Positions 18,644-26,767 of a stretch of 64,000 nt of DNA are shown here, piece after piece (the first letter of the stretch is position 1; each line of letters begins with the position of its first letter). The stretch lies in assembly GCF_016765675.1 (NCBI RefSeq), contig NZ_JAESWB010000168.1:434001-498000 (forward strand), in the 5' to 3' direction. A model generated the notes under the pieces. It was not told where the DNA came from. It did no database searches and saw nothing but the letters and a program-made list of their open reading frames with translations. This DNA comes from Neobacillus paridis. GTDB taxonomy: Bacteria; Bacillota; Bacilli; Bacillales; Cytobacillaceae. The position numbers and the translations under genes are program-made.

Positions 18644-18660
18644 TATTTAAGCTTATGGGG

Positions 18661-18692
18661 GCTTTGCTTCGATTAGGGAGCAAGGCTTTTTG
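18661..18692 (+). terminator. Rho-independent terminator after the amidase gene
   Basis: Stem GCTTTGCT (18661-18668) with AGCAAGGC (18679-18686), one G-T pair, followed by TTTTTT. Confidence 0.75.
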
Positions 18693-18890
18693 TTCGGGGG
18701 TGATCGGTGAAGGAGTTTATTAATTGTATTGGAATCAAAAAATTCAGAAATTTTTGGATAGGAAAGGCAACTGACTTGAAGTGAAAAATGTGGGCGTTGC
18801 CTTCTTGCGTTTTCGACATGCATCCAATGTTGTTAATAGACAATCGTTCATTGCGTAAAATTGAAAGCTTTTCATTTAATGACGATGAGT

Positions 18891-19820
18891 TCATCCAAAC
18901 CTTAAGTGCTTATTAAGAAACCGCAGAATACGGAGCTCATAGTCTCTCCTATATAAAAAATACGAATGAATATGTTTTGCTTTTTCCGTCAGCCACAATT
19001 CTTTATGGTTGTTAAATGGTATGGATTGATATAGTCTTTCGCTTTCGGTAAAAGGAATTGCTTCATCTGTTTTGCTGTGTATCAATAATATGGCTCTTCC
19101 TTTCGTGCTGGCTACCTTGTTAATAGGGGAAACTTCTTTAGGGTCAATGTTGAGGAGCTTTCGCATAGAATGATAAATTATCGGTGTAAAAGGTCGTTTT
19201 GGTAATTTGGTCCAATAAGAAAGGTTTTCTTTTAAAAAAGGTTCTAAATCACTAAAGGGACTATCGGCAATAATGACTGACACCGCAGGATGTTCACATC
19301 CGGCAATAAGCGCAGTAGCAGCACCCATACTCCAGCCAAGAAGAGCAATCTTTTTCTGATTTTTTTTCTCTGCAGCATATTCAATCGCTGAATATAAATC
19401 GTGTTTTTCATAGTACCCCAACCCCACGGTTCTTCCTTTTGATTTTCCTGCATTGCGGAAATCAAACATCAGCAAATTGTATCCTTGTCTCGAAAGAACT
19501 TTGGCAAGCCGCAGGCCCTCAATCCCTTCCATGGCTCGTTCATTCATATAACCATGTGCTGTAATAACAGTTTTCTTACTATGCTTGGAAGCAGCGGGGA
19601 TCCACCACCCAGACAGCTTTACCTGATCTTTTCGACTGAAAAATTCAATCTCCTCGAATTCGAGACCGTAATCCTTCGGGTTTTTCCTGGTTTTTGCCGG
19701 TAGGGGATGAGTGAGGTAAAGTCCAATGCCGACAGGGGCAAGAAAAAATAACGCAGGTGCAGCCAAAAGCGGCTGCCACAATGATTTGCTTGATTTCCCT
19801 TTTTTTCCCTCACCCAACAT
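18891..19820 (-). CDS. Membrane-anchored alpha/beta hydrolase (YqkD-like)
   Basis: 309-aa alpha/beta-hydrolase fold protein. A single N-terminal membrane segment (PLLAAPALFFLAPVGIGLYL) is followed by the hydrolase domain with oxyanion motif ITAHGYMNERAMEG, nucleophile elbow GWSMGAA (Ser164) and the downstream acid and histidine in HSKTDEAIP and AKHIHSYF. Size and topology fit Bacillus YqkD/YfhB-type serine hydrolases of unknown substrate. The start is the ATG at 19820 because AAGGCGGAG lies just upstream; the frame is open for another 58 codons toward 19994, but that part has no ribosome binding site and reads like non-coding sequence. Confidence 0.8.
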   Translation of the reverse strand: MLGEGKKGKSSKSLWQPLLAAPALFFLAPVGIGLYLTHPLPAKTRKNPKDYGLEFEEIEFFSRKDQVKLSGWWIPAASKHSKKTVITAHGYMNERAMEGIEGLRLAKVLSRQGYNLLMFDFRNAGKSKGRTVGLGYYEKHDLYSAIEYAAEKKNQKKIALLGWSMGAATALIAGCEHPAVSVIIADSPFSDLEPFLKENLSYWTKLPKRPFTPIIYHSMRKLLNIDPKEVSPINKVASTKGRAILLIHSKTDEAIPFTESERLYQSIPFNNHKELWLTEKAKHIHSYFLYRRDYELRILRFLNKHLRFG

Positions 19821-19980
19821 CAACTCCGCCTTTCTGTTTTGAATCATCGGTACTTTATCATATGTCGATGACCATCCAAACGAAAAAAAACTAAAGTCCC
19901 ATTTTTCATCATTAGCTAAAAAAAGGCAAAAGGCAGGGAGCCGTGATCCCACTTGGTGAGACGATTTAGTGACAAAAACG

Positions 19981-20010
19981 AAAAAATCTTCCAATCCGGA
20001 AGATTTTTTT
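19981..20010 (-). terminator. Terminator of trmL
   Basis: AAAAAATCTTCC (19981-19992) pairs with GGAAGATTTTTT (19998-20009) around a 5-nt loop. On the minus strand the stem is followed by a T-run; its 5' arm overlaps the trmL stop codon. Confidence 0.8.
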
Positions 20011-20479
20011 ATGTTAAATTGGGATATCCTTGCTGGCGCAAAGCTTCATACACTAAAATCGCAGCCGTATTCGAAAGGTTCAGTGAACGAACATGATCAC
20101 TCATGGGTATTCTCAAAAAGTGATCTTTATTTTTTTCTAATAAATCTTTTGGTAAACCCGTGGTTTCTTTCCCAAACATAAAATAATGCTCCTTTGATCC
20201 ATCACTGAAATCAAAGGCTGAATGTGGTTTTTCACCAAACGTCTCAATATAGTAAAACTCCCCATGATTTTTTGAAAAAAAGTCATCTAGTGAGTCATAG
20301 TACGTGATGTTGACAAGATGCCAGAAATCTAAACCAGTTTGTTTTATCATTTTTTCGTCAGTAGAAAAGCCAAGCGGCAGAATTAAATGCAGAGCGGTAT
20401 CCGTTGCAGCACAAGTACGTGCAATATTTGCCGTATTAGACGGAATTTCTGGTTGATATAGTACAACATGTATAGCCAA
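20009..20479 (-). CDS. trmL: tRNA (cytidine/uridine(34)-2'-O)-methyltransferase TrmL
   Basis: 156-aa SPOUT-family methyltransferase. The compact length and the motifs VVLYQPEIPSNTANIARTCA (start), FGKETTGLP (motif 2) and RIPMSDHVRSLNLSNTAAI (the C-terminal trefoil-knot SAM site) are diagnostic for TrmL/CspR/YibK. It methylates the 2'-O of the wobble nucleotide in tRNA-Leu isoacceptors. It is a single-gene unit with its own terminator at its 3' end. Confidence 0.95.
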   Translation of the reverse strand: MAIHVVLYQPEIPSNTANIARTCAATDTALHLILPLGFSTDEKMIKQTGLDFWHLVNITYYDSLDDFFSKNHGEFYYIETFGEKPHSAFDFSDGSKEHYFMFGKETTGLPKDLLEKNKDHFLRIPMSDHVRSLNLSNTAAILVYEALRQQGYPNLT

Positions 20480-20583
20480 GAATGGTCACCTCTATCTTTA
20501 TTTTCCCCTCAAAATTATAGCATATTGTTATGGAGACTCATGTAGTGGTTGAAATACGATTGTCACTTTATTATCAAATGTAG

Positions 20584-20614
20584 TTGTGAAAATTTCTGTC
20601 AACTTCTTTATAAT
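20584..20614 (+). promoter_or_regulatory. Probable promoter of the flavin oxidoreductase gene
   Basis: Perfect -10 TATAAT (20609-20614) with a -35-like TTGTGA (20584-20589) at 19 bp, slightly long. It lies about 70 bp before the start codon at 20683. Confidence 0.45.
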
Positions 20615-20682
20615 TAAACGTAGGTTAAATTTTTTAATAGTTTATGTGAGTTTTTTCACAAGTATAGAAAAGAGGCTGTAAA

Positions 20683-22665
20683 ATGCATTACAAAAACACA
20701 TTTAAACAAGGCAAAATAGGCAATCTAACACTGAAAAACAGAATTGTCATGCCTCCAATGGGAACGAATCTAGCTGGTATTGAAGGCGAAGTCACGGATC
20801 ATCTTATTGCCTACTATGAAGAAAGAGCTAAGGGAGGAACCGGGTTAATTATCGTTGAATTTACTTGTATTGAGTATGAATACGGAAAAGGATTTGTCAG
20901 GCAATTAAGGCTGGACGAAGATCGCTTCATTCCAGGGATCCATCGTTTAGCCAATGCGATACATAAATATGGAGCGAAGGCTTTTGTTCAAATCCATCAC
21001 GCAGGCAGACAGTCAAACTCTTCATTAATAAATGGTAAACAAATTGTTGCTCCCAGTAATGTTGCTTGTGCTGCAGTGGGGGAAGAACCTCGGGAATTAA
21101 CAACAAAAGAAATAAAAGAACTGGTAAATAAATTTGTTCAGGCTGCTGTAAGGTGTAAACAGGCAGGGATTGACGGCGTCGAAGTTCACGGTGCCCATGG
21201 TTATTTAATAAACCAGTTCTTAAGCCCTGAGGCCAATGTACGTACAGATGAGTACGGCGGAAGCTTTGAAAATCGAATGAGATTTCTCAAGGAAATCATC
21301 GTTGGCATTAGAGAAAAATGCGGTGAGGATTACCCTATTACCGTTCGTCTCAGTGTGGATGAATTTATTGATGGCGGAATCGATTTAGAGTTAGGCAAGG
21401 CCATTTGTCGGTACTTAGAAAAACTAGGAGTAGATGGACTGCACATTAGCTGCGGAACCTATGACTCTATGGACAAAATGATTGAATCTCCGTTATTTGA
21501 ACAAGGCTGGAGAGTCTATTTGGCAGAGGAGGTAAAAAAAGAAGTAAATATTCCGGTTATCACTGTCGGGTCCATTCGTGAACCACAATTTGTAGAAAAT
21601 ATTTTAGCTGAGGAAAAAGCGGACTTTGTCGCCATCGGGAGGGGTTTAATTGCTGATCCTGAGTGGGTAAAAAAAACAAAGGAAGGACGCGAAGCTGAAA
21701 TTAGAAAATGCATCAACTGTCTTCATTGTCTGCATTCAGTAACAGGAAACTTGCATGTTCGGTGTTCCATTAATGCCAGAACAGGCCGAGAACTGGAGTT
21801 TAAGGAACTGCAACGCCTTCCTTCTAATAAGAACCGCCATGTTGTGATCGTTGGCGGCGGACCGGGCGGAATGGAAGCGGCACGAACACTGTCACTAAAA
21901 GGATATGATGTCACTCTGTTTGAAAAAGAAAATAAGCTCGGTGGTCAATTGCACCTTGTATCTGACCCCATTTATCGCAAGAAAATGACATGGCACATTA
22001 GTTATCTTAGCAATGAAATGAAACGTTTAAATATTGATGTCCGTTTAAATACAGAGGCTACTGTTGAAGATATCACAGCTTACAATCCTTATGCTGTCTT
22101 ATTGGCAACAGGCGGCAGACCGAGGCTCCCACAGGTAGAGGGCAATGATTTAGAGCATGTTTATACTTATGAAGACGTAGTCTTACAGGGAAAAGTTTTC
22201 ACTAAGAATAAAGTAACAGTGGTAGGAAGCGGCATGACCTGTCATGGAACAGTCCGGCGCCTGGCGGAAGCTGGCAATGCTGTCACATTTGTAGAAATTC
22301 CAACAAAAGCTAGCAAAAGAATTGGGTCTGATACAAGACAAAGACTTCTTGATAAGCTGAAAAATATAAATGTGGACATTGTGACTGATCATAAATTGGA
22401 AAGAATTCTTCCGAACAGTACTATTGTACAGGATTTGGTATCTGGAAAATATCGGGAAATTGAATCGGAGTATGTGATTGTTGCGATGGGAATCGAAGCC
22501 TATAACCCATTAGAGGAACCATTAAGGGATAAGATGGAAAATATGTTTGTATTAGGAGATGCAGTAGGCTATGGATCCCTTGGTGAAGCCACCCGAGACG
22601 GCTTTGAAAAGGCATATTTGCTTGAATCCATTGTGACACAGGACAGGGAAAAAGGGAAGTTGTAA
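20683..22665 (+). CDS. FAD/FMN/4Fe-4S NADH:flavin oxidoreductase (2,4-dienoyl-CoA reductase family)
   Basis: 660-aa modular flavoenzyme. Residues 1-335 form an Old Yellow Enzyme FMN barrel (VMPPMGTN, VEVHGAHGYLINQFLSP, RTDEYGGSFENR). Residues 343-361 carry the cluster ligands Cys343, Cys346, Cys349 and Cys361 (CINCLHC then C). From about 385 there is an FAD/NAD(P) two-dinucleotide domain (HVVIVGGGPGGMEAAR, VTVVGSGMTCHG). This architecture is that of FadH, trimethylamine dehydrogenase and bile-acid-inducible BaiCD/H reductases, which reduce activated C=C bonds using NAD(P)H. The substrate cannot be decided. It is a stand-alone gene with its own promoter and terminator. Confidence 0.88.
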   Translation: MHYKNTFKQGKIGNLTLKNRIVMPPMGTNLAGIEGEVTDHLIAYYEERAKGGTGLIIVEFTCIEYEYGKGFVRQLRLDEDRFIPGIHRLANAIHKYGAKAFVQIHHAGRQSNSSLINGKQIVAPSNVACAAVGEEPRELTTKEIKELVNKFVQAAVRCKQAGIDGVEVHGAHGYLINQFLSPEANVRTDEYGGSFENRMRFLKEIIVGIREKCGEDYPITVRLSVDEFIDGGIDLELGKAICRYLEKLGVDGLHISCGTYDSMDKMIESPLFEQGWRVYLAEEVKKEVNIPVITVGSIREPQFVENILAEEKADFVAIGRGLIADPEWVKKTKEGREAEIRKCINCLHCLHSVTGNLHVRCSINARTGRELEFKELQRLPSNKNRHVVIVGGGPGGMEAARTLSLKGYDVTLFEKENKLGGQLHLVSDPIYRKKMTWHISYLSNEMKRLNIDVRLNTEATVEDITAYNPYAVLLATGGRPRLPQVEGNDLEHVYTYEDVVLQGKVFTKNKVTVVGSGMTCHGTVRRLAEAGNAVTFVEIPTKASKRIGSDTRQRLLDKLKNINVDIVTDHKLERILPNSTIVQDLVSGKYREIESEYVIVAMGIEAYNPLEEPLRDKMENMFVLGDAVGYGSLGEATRDGFEKAYLLESIVTQDREKGKL

Positions 22666-22704
22666 ACGGATAAAAATCTATGATTAGTATAGACTTAAAA
22701 ACGG

Positions 22705-22737
22705 ACCGTACGGTGAAATAGATCGTACGGTTTTTTT
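22705..22737 (+). terminator. Terminator after the flavin oxidoreductase gene
   Basis: Perfect 8-bp stem ACCGTACG (22705-22712) / CGTACGGT (22724-22731) followed by TTTTTT. Confidence 0.85.
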
Positions 22738-22821
22738 GTCGTAATGTTCTAAGTAAAAAAGTGAACAATGAACTAATTTCTATACATAAACTATCGTATC
22801 AAAAATGAGGGTGTATAGAAA

Positions 22822-23070
22822 TTGTGGGATCATAATGAAAATCAAACAGAGTCAATAATTGGTCAGGCATGGACGGGGAGACATGTCGTTTTGCTCCATT
22901 GTACTACTCATAATGAATTTATTGCACTTTATAAAAGCTTCCATGCACCGATTGAACCTCCCCGATATAATTGTGCAGAAACCTTAGCACAGCTGTTCAG
23001 TATCGGCTATCACATTCATGCAATAACTCCAATCACCCCAAATCAGATTCAATATTTATTGGTATTGTGA
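22822..23070 (+). CDS. Small conserved-looking hypothetical protein
   Basis: 82-aa protein with no family I recognise. It begins at TTG 22822, ten bases after GAGGG. It has no signal peptide or membrane segment. It is moderately His-rich and contains one Cys near the middle (HVVLLHCTTHNEF) and one in PRYNCAETLAQLF. A terminator follows 30 bp after the stop, so it is probably a monocistronic small gene. A GTG start two bases later is out of frame. Confidence 0.5.
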   Translation: MWDHNENQTESIIGQAWTGRHVVLLHCTTHNEFIALYKSFHAPIEPPRYNCAETLAQLFSIGYHIHAITPITPNQIQYLLVL

Positions 23071-23100
23071 TGACTTTTCAATATCACTCTATCCGACTAA

Positions 23101-23142
23101 AAGGAAAAAAGTCTTGTCGTCCTTGAACAAGGCTTTTTCCTT
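23101..23142. terminator. Bidirectional terminator
   Basis: AAGGAAAAAAGTCTTG (23101-23116) pairs with CAAGGCTTTTTCCTT (23128-23142), with T- and A-tracts on both sides. It can serve the + gene ending at 23070 and the - gene ending at 23156. Its 3' half recurs exactly at 24443-24465. Confidence 0.7.
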
Positions 23143-23155
23143 TCTTTGAAAAAAT

Positions 23156-23320
23156 TTAATCGCGCATTGCTCCTGCCTCCCGGGAAGTCATGGCACCTTG
23201 TCCTGCGCTTACATCTTTTTGAATTTCTTGTTTTACTTTTTGGGGATCAGTCCCGGAAAATCCTGCTTTCCCACTAGAGCCAGAACCTAAATTCTCTTTA
23301 GCTTGTTGATCCTGTTGCAT
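23156..23320 (-). CDS. Small hydrophilic protein, possibly spore-related
   Basis: 54-aa Gln/Lys/Gly/Ser-rich protein without hydrophobic segments. The start is the ATG at 23320 preceded by GGAGGAGG; the frame continues upstream without a ribosome binding site. Composition (QQDQQAKENLGSGSSG, then SAGQGAMTSREAGAMRD) is reminiscent of small acid-soluble or gamma-type spore proteins, but no diagnostic SASP motif is present, so function is left open. Confidence 0.55.
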   Translation of the reverse strand: MQQDQQAKENLGSGSSGKAGFSGTDPQKVKQEIQKDVSAGQGAMTSREAGAMRD

Positions 23321-23476
23321 ACAAATCCTCCTCCATTCATTGTTTAACGTCCTTATTATTAGCAACAAGTTGGAGAATGAACCATTTTTAAAAATTTTTT
23401 GCTATTTCAAATGACTATTTTGAATTAAAAGAATAAATGTCCTATATTTTTATTAAGCATATTAGGAGATGATTTT

Positions 23477-23650
23477 TTGCGACTTAATTTAACTAAAGAT
23501 ATTAATGATCACAGCTTAAAAGATTTCTATTGGTTAAAAGAAGAATTACAAGCATTTTGTAGGAACGACTGGCTAAGTGCTTCTGGCTCAAAAATAGAGA
23601 TTTCCGATCGAATCGAAACATATATTCGAACAGGAGAGATAAAAATCTGA
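23477..23650 (+). CDS. Short SAP-domain-like protein (possibly truncated)
   Basis: 57-aa frame starting at TTG 23477, five bases after AGGAGATGA. The sequence contains a SAP-like helix-extended-loop-helix (DFYWLKEELQAFCR then SGSKIEISDRIETYIRTG), a small nucleic-acid-binding fold found at the N-terminus of longer Bacillaceae proteins. The protein stops right after this module (EIKI), so it may be the retained 5' part of a longer gene. That would fit the decayed genes immediately downstream. The stop is 16 nt before the aminotransferase relic. Confidence 0.5.
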   Translation: MRLNLTKDINDHSLKDFYWLKEELQAFCRNDWLSASGSKIEISDRIETYIRTGEIKI

Positions 23651-23666
23651 AGGGAGTGAATAAAAA

Positions 23667-24293
23667 TTGAATCTATCCGGGACAAGGTCTTTATTTCCGA
23701 TATTGTCGAGTCACATACATCTTGCAAGTTGCTCACAAGGGGCAATAGCGAAACCTGTATCAACAGCAATAGACGAATATCATAAAAGTTTGGTTCTTAA
23801 TGGAAGTAATTGGGTTGCTGCTTTGGAGAGAGCAGGCCAGGCAAGAGCCATATTTGCCGAACTAATTGGAGCTGAAAAAGAAGAGATAGCTATACTATGT
23901 TCTGTCTCCGATGTTTTTTCTTCAATTGTCTCTTCCTTTTCAGATCATCAAAATAGGAAAGAGATTGTTTTTACAGATTCCGATTTTCCTACTATCGGCC
24001 ATATCTTATATGCACAGGAAAAGTATAAAAATCATCTTTCTATTATACGTTCTTCCTCTAATGGAATACCTTTGGAAGAATATGAAAATAAAGTAACAGA
24101 AAAGACCCTATTAACAAGTCTTGTGTCTTTTTACACAAAAAATGCATCAAAAACAGAAAAAATCCTAAAGGAAAAAAAGATTATTGTATCCGCCAGAAAA
24201 GATGTGATCCGGATTGCCCCCCACTTTTATAACACCAAAGATGAGATCCAAAACGCATTGGATGAACTTTCACTTGTAGTAAATAGCGATTAA
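23667..24293 (+). pseudogene. Class-V aminotransferase relic with internal deletion
   Basis: 208-aa frame, whereas class-V fold aminotransferases are usually 370-400 aa. The N-terminal about 150 residues (LFPILSSHIHLASCSQGA, NGSNWVAALERAGQARAIFA, AEKEEIAILCSVSDVFSSI) and the last about 50 (KILKEKKIIVSARKDVIRI, APHFYNTKDEIQNALDEL) match the ends of such enzymes. The whole middle, including the PLP-binding lysine and the Asp/His cofactor contacts, is missing. The join lies around SFYTKNASK, about 24115-24150, and keeps the frame, so it may still be translated but cannot be catalytic. Start TTG 23667; upstream GAAGGGAGTG. Confidence 0.65.
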
Positions 24294-24529
24294 GTTAAAT
24301 TCATCCGTATCATTAACGGGTACGAATTTTCAAAAGGAGGTGCCGCGTTTCCTTTAACTAGGTACATATCGGGTCATTTAATGGAGTAAAACCTAAAGAG
24401 ATTTATTTGAATTTTAAAATGCTTAGAAGATCCCTACGTTCAAACAAGGCTTTTTCCTTTCTTTGGAGAATTATTAAAGAGAGATATAATGAGCATAAAG
24501 AATTATGGAGAAAATAGGCGGCAATATTG
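24294..24529. other. Intergenic remnant sequence
   Basis: 236 bp without a recognisable gene. It contains an exact 23-nt copy (24443-24465, AACAAGGCTTTTTCCTTTCT and three more bases) of the 3' half of the terminator at 23126-23148, but without the matching 5' arm, so it is a copied or recombined fragment rather than a functional terminator. An AAAAGGAGGTG at 24332 looks like an orphan ribosome binding site. Confidence 0.45.
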
Positions 24530-24835
24530 ATGTTATCGCAACAAGAAATCCTTGAGGAACTTTCAAAAAATTTAAATACATGGAAAGAAAAATATGGTGT
24601 AAAACGAATTGGTTTGTTTGGCTCCTATAGTCGAGAAGAACAGAAAGGTACCAGTGATATAGATGTGCTGGTGGAATTTGACCGTACTAAATTATCTTTT
24701 GATCATTACATGGATTTAAAATTTGATCTTGAAGATCGATTTCAAAAGCCCATTGATTTGGTCATCATCGATGATATAAAGCCAGCATTGAAAGACAGTA
24801 TTTTAAGGAGTGTAAAGTATGCAGAGGGAGCCTAG
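24530..24835 (+). CDS. mntA: MntA-like minimal nucleotidyltransferase antitoxin
   Basis: 101-aa minimal nucleotidyltransferase. The signature GLFGSYSREEQKGTSDIDVL holds the GSx10DxD active site, and a third acidic residue lies in KPIDLVIID. In HEPN/MNT toxin-antitoxin systems this protein AMPylates and silences the HepT RNase. The start is ATG 24530 after AGGCGG; TTG one codon earlier is an alternative. It overlaps the HEPN gene by 17 nt, the standard arrangement. The enzyme looks intact although its partner is truncated. Confidence 0.85.
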   Translation: MLSQQEILEELSKNLNTWKEKYGVKRIGLFGSYSREEQKGTSDIDVLVEFDRTKLSFDHYMDLKFDLEDRFQKPIDLVIIDDIKPALKDSILRSVKYAEGA

Positions 24836-25079
24836 AGTATTTTTAGAAGATATTTTAACTGCTGCAGTAAAAGTTGAAAAATACACACAGGGACTTTCTT
24901 TTGATGATTTTATGGATAATGATTTAATTTCTGATGCTGTTATAAAGAATATTTTAGTAATAGGCGAGGCTACTAAAAACATTCCTGATGAAATAAGACA
25001 GAAATCTATTTTCAGAATATATTGGAGGGATAACGATGTCAAATTCAAATCAAAAGATCGTTCCGCATTTATGGTATGA
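24819..25079 (+). pseudogene. hepT: Truncated HEPN (HepT-like) toxin
   Basis: 86-aa frame. Residues 1-62 are the N-terminal half of a DUF86/HepT protein (PRVFLEDILTAAVKVEKYTQ, DNDLISDAVIKNILVIGEAT, KNIPDEIRQK). Normal members are 110-140 aa and continue with a PW-R-x-I-AG-MRDKLIHEY-type block holding the catalytic Rx4-6H motif and the tyrosine modified by MntA. Here that block is absent: after IRQKSIFRIYWR the frame enters the ribosome binding site and first codons of the next gene (VOC) and stops. The toxin should therefore be inactive. The break coincides with the 5' edge of the VOC gene at about 25020. Confidence 0.75.
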
Positions 25080-25950
25080 TAAGGAAGCAAAAGAAGCAGC
25101 CGAGTTTTATGCTGCTATTTTTCCAGACTCGAAAATTATCGATGTAACCACCATCCCTGGAACACCCTCAGGCGACTCTGAGACTGTCACTTTTGAGCTA
25201 TGGGGGCAGAAGTTCATGGCAATCAGTGCAGGTCCTTTTTTCCAAATGAATCCATCGATATCTTTTTTCGTTAATTTTGACCCATCGCGAGAAAAAGACG
25301 CAAGAGGCAAATTAGATGAGGTTTGGAACAAATTGTCCGAAGGCGGAACTGTGTTAATGTCGCTTGGCCAATATCCTTTCAGTGAAAGATATGGCTGGAT
25401 CCAGGACAAGTATGGTTTGTCCTGGCAGTTAATCCTAACCAATCCAGAAGGTGAAGAAAGGCCTCCAATATTGCCGTCACTTTTGTTTGTCGGGGATCAA
25501 TGCGGTAACTCGGAAGAGGCAATGCGTTTTTATTTATCAGTATTTAAGAACGCAAGACAGGGACTTGTCGCCCGTTACCCTAAAGGAATGGAGCCTGACA
25601 AAGAGGGAACGATCATGTTTTCGGATTTCATGCTAGAGAATCAGTGGTTTGCGTCAATGGATAGCGCTTATGAGCATAAATTCAGTTTTAACGAGGCCAT
25701 CTCCTTTATGGTGTACTGTGACACACAAGAAGAAATCGATTATTACTGGAATCAACTCTCTGCGGTACCGGAAGCGGAGCAATGCGGCTGGCTGAAAGAT
25801 AAGTTTGGTATATCCTGGCAGATCGTGCCAAGTGAGATGGACGAGATGATGAGCAAGGGCACACCCGAGCAACTTGCCCGCCTAACAAAAGCATTTCTAA
25901 AAATGAAGAAATTTGACCTTGCGGAATTACAGAAAGCTTACGAGGGATAG
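25036..25950 (+). CDS. Two-domain VOC (PhnB/3-demethylubiquinone methyltransferase-like) protein
   Basis: 304-aa protein made of two tandem vicinal-oxygen-chelate modules, residues about 5-140 and 150-290. Both carry the PhnB-type pattern (HLWYDKEAKEAAEFYAAIFP; later EEAMRFYLSVFKNARQGLVA) and end in RYGWIQDKYGLSWQLI and CGWLKDKFGISWQIV. Such proteins are common in Bacillus and mostly uncharacterised; enzymatic function is not claimed. The start ATG follows TTGGAGGGATAAC, which lies inside the truncated HEPN frame. A 90-bp internally deleted copy of this gene is found at 26768-26857. Confidence 0.8.
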   Translation: MSNSNQKIVPHLWYDKEAKEAAEFYAAIFPDSKIIDVTTIPGTPSGDSETVTFELWGQKFMAISAGPFFQMNPSISFFVNFDPSREKDARGKLDEVWNKLSEGGTVLMSLGQYPFSERYGWIQDKYGLSWQLILTNPEGEERPPILPSLLFVGDQCGNSEEAMRFYLSVFKNARQGLVARYPKGMEPDKEGTIMFSDFMLENQWFASMDSAYEHKFSFNEAISFMVYCDTQEEIDYYWNQLSAVPEAEQCGWLKDKFGISWQIVPSEMDEMMSKGTPEQLARLTKAFLKMKKFDLAELQKAYEG

Positions 25951-26024
25951 ATCGCATCATTGATTCCTTGAAACGACGTATCAACAAGCAGGATGAAGAA
26001 AACAAGCAATTGCGTGAGTAAGTA
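25951..26024 (+). pseudogene. C-terminal coding remnant (coiled-coil)
   Basis: Directly after the VOC stop, a stop-free frame reads DRIIDSLKRRINKQDEENKQ then LRE and a stop. This heptad-like, charged tail looks like the C-terminal end of a coiled-coil protein (for example the small accessory proteins of Tn554-type transposons), but it has no start codon or ribosome binding site. Treated as a fragment only. Confidence 0.3.
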
Positions 26025-26146
26025 ATGATTGCCTAAGCAGATTTGTACAATGAATATTTTTCCATAATATTTATTATAATAGAGGAAAATTGGGGCTAGT
26101 TAGCGAAATAATTTATGGAAAAAATTTTTATAAAATAGGAGGCGTC

Positions 26147-26542
26147 ATGGGAAGATTAGTTCATTTCGAAATACATGTGAATGACATGGAACGTGCAAAG
26201 AAGTTTTATGGAGATGTATTTGGGTGGTCATTTCAAGATTGGAGTGACTATGCAGGCATGCCTTACTTTGGAGCTGTAACAGGTGATGAAAATGAACCGG
26301 GAATCAATGGTGCTTTGATGCAGCGTCAAAGTGCTCCACCGGAAGCAAACCAAGCTTTAAATGCCTTTGCTTGTACAATGGAAGTGGAAAATTACGATGC
26401 AACGGAAGCAAAAATTATTGAGAATGGCGGCAAGGTTGCAATCCCCAAATATGCCTTACCTGGCATGGCCTGGCAAGGATACTACATTGACACCGAAGGC
26501 AATATATTCGGAATTCATCAACCCGATGAGAATGCAAAATAG
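26147..26542 (+). CDS. VOC/glyoxalase-family protein
   Basis: 131-aa single-module VOC protein (VHFEIHVNDMERAKKFYGDV, then FGWSFQDW near the start; GYYIDTEGNIFGIHQPDE at the end). Typical length for a glyoxalase/bleomycin-resistance-like dimer-forming module; the substrate is unknown. The start is ATG 26147 preceded by AGGAGGCG; the frame is open from 26090 but that part lies next to a TATAAT (26075-26080) and is leader. The metal-ligand positions are partly conserved, so a catalytic role is possible but unproven. Confidence 0.75.
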   Translation: MGRLVHFEIHVNDMERAKKFYGDVFGWSFQDWSDYAGMPYFGAVTGDENEPGINGALMQRQSAPPEANQALNAFACTMEVENYDATEAKIIENGGKVAIPKYALPGMAWQGYYIDTEGNIFGIHQPDENAK

Positions 26543-26650
26543 GCCCGAACCGTTCACGTGAAAAAAGATGGGGAGGGGTTCTACGTGACCCAACAAGTGA
26601 AAAAGTTAGCCACAGAGCATGCTTCGATAATATTTTTTGGCTATATAGTA

Positions 26651-26677
26651 GGGAAATAACTGTCTGAGTTATTTCCC
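26651..26677 (+). terminator. Hairpin, probable terminator of the VOC gene
   Basis: Perfect 10-bp stem with a 7-nt loop followed by the T-rich TCTATTTATTT. Confidence 0.55.
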
Positions 26678-26767
26678 TCTATTTATTTGATTCGGTTTGA
26701 TCAAGATATCTCCTCGCCAATCATATATATTTTGTTAAGAAAATTTTAAGGTTACAGGAATATGATA

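Noticed and set aside
18827-18916. 30-codon plus-strand frame overlapping the 3' end of the alpha/beta hydrolase gene
   Set aside because: Protein-like (IESFSFNDDEF) but no ribosome binding site and only 30 codons; at most a remnant of a lost gene.
19821-19994. 58 extra N-terminal codons of the alpha/beta hydrolase
   Set aside because: No ribosome binding site at 19994, and the piece reads as non-coding; ATG 19820 has AAGGCGGAG.
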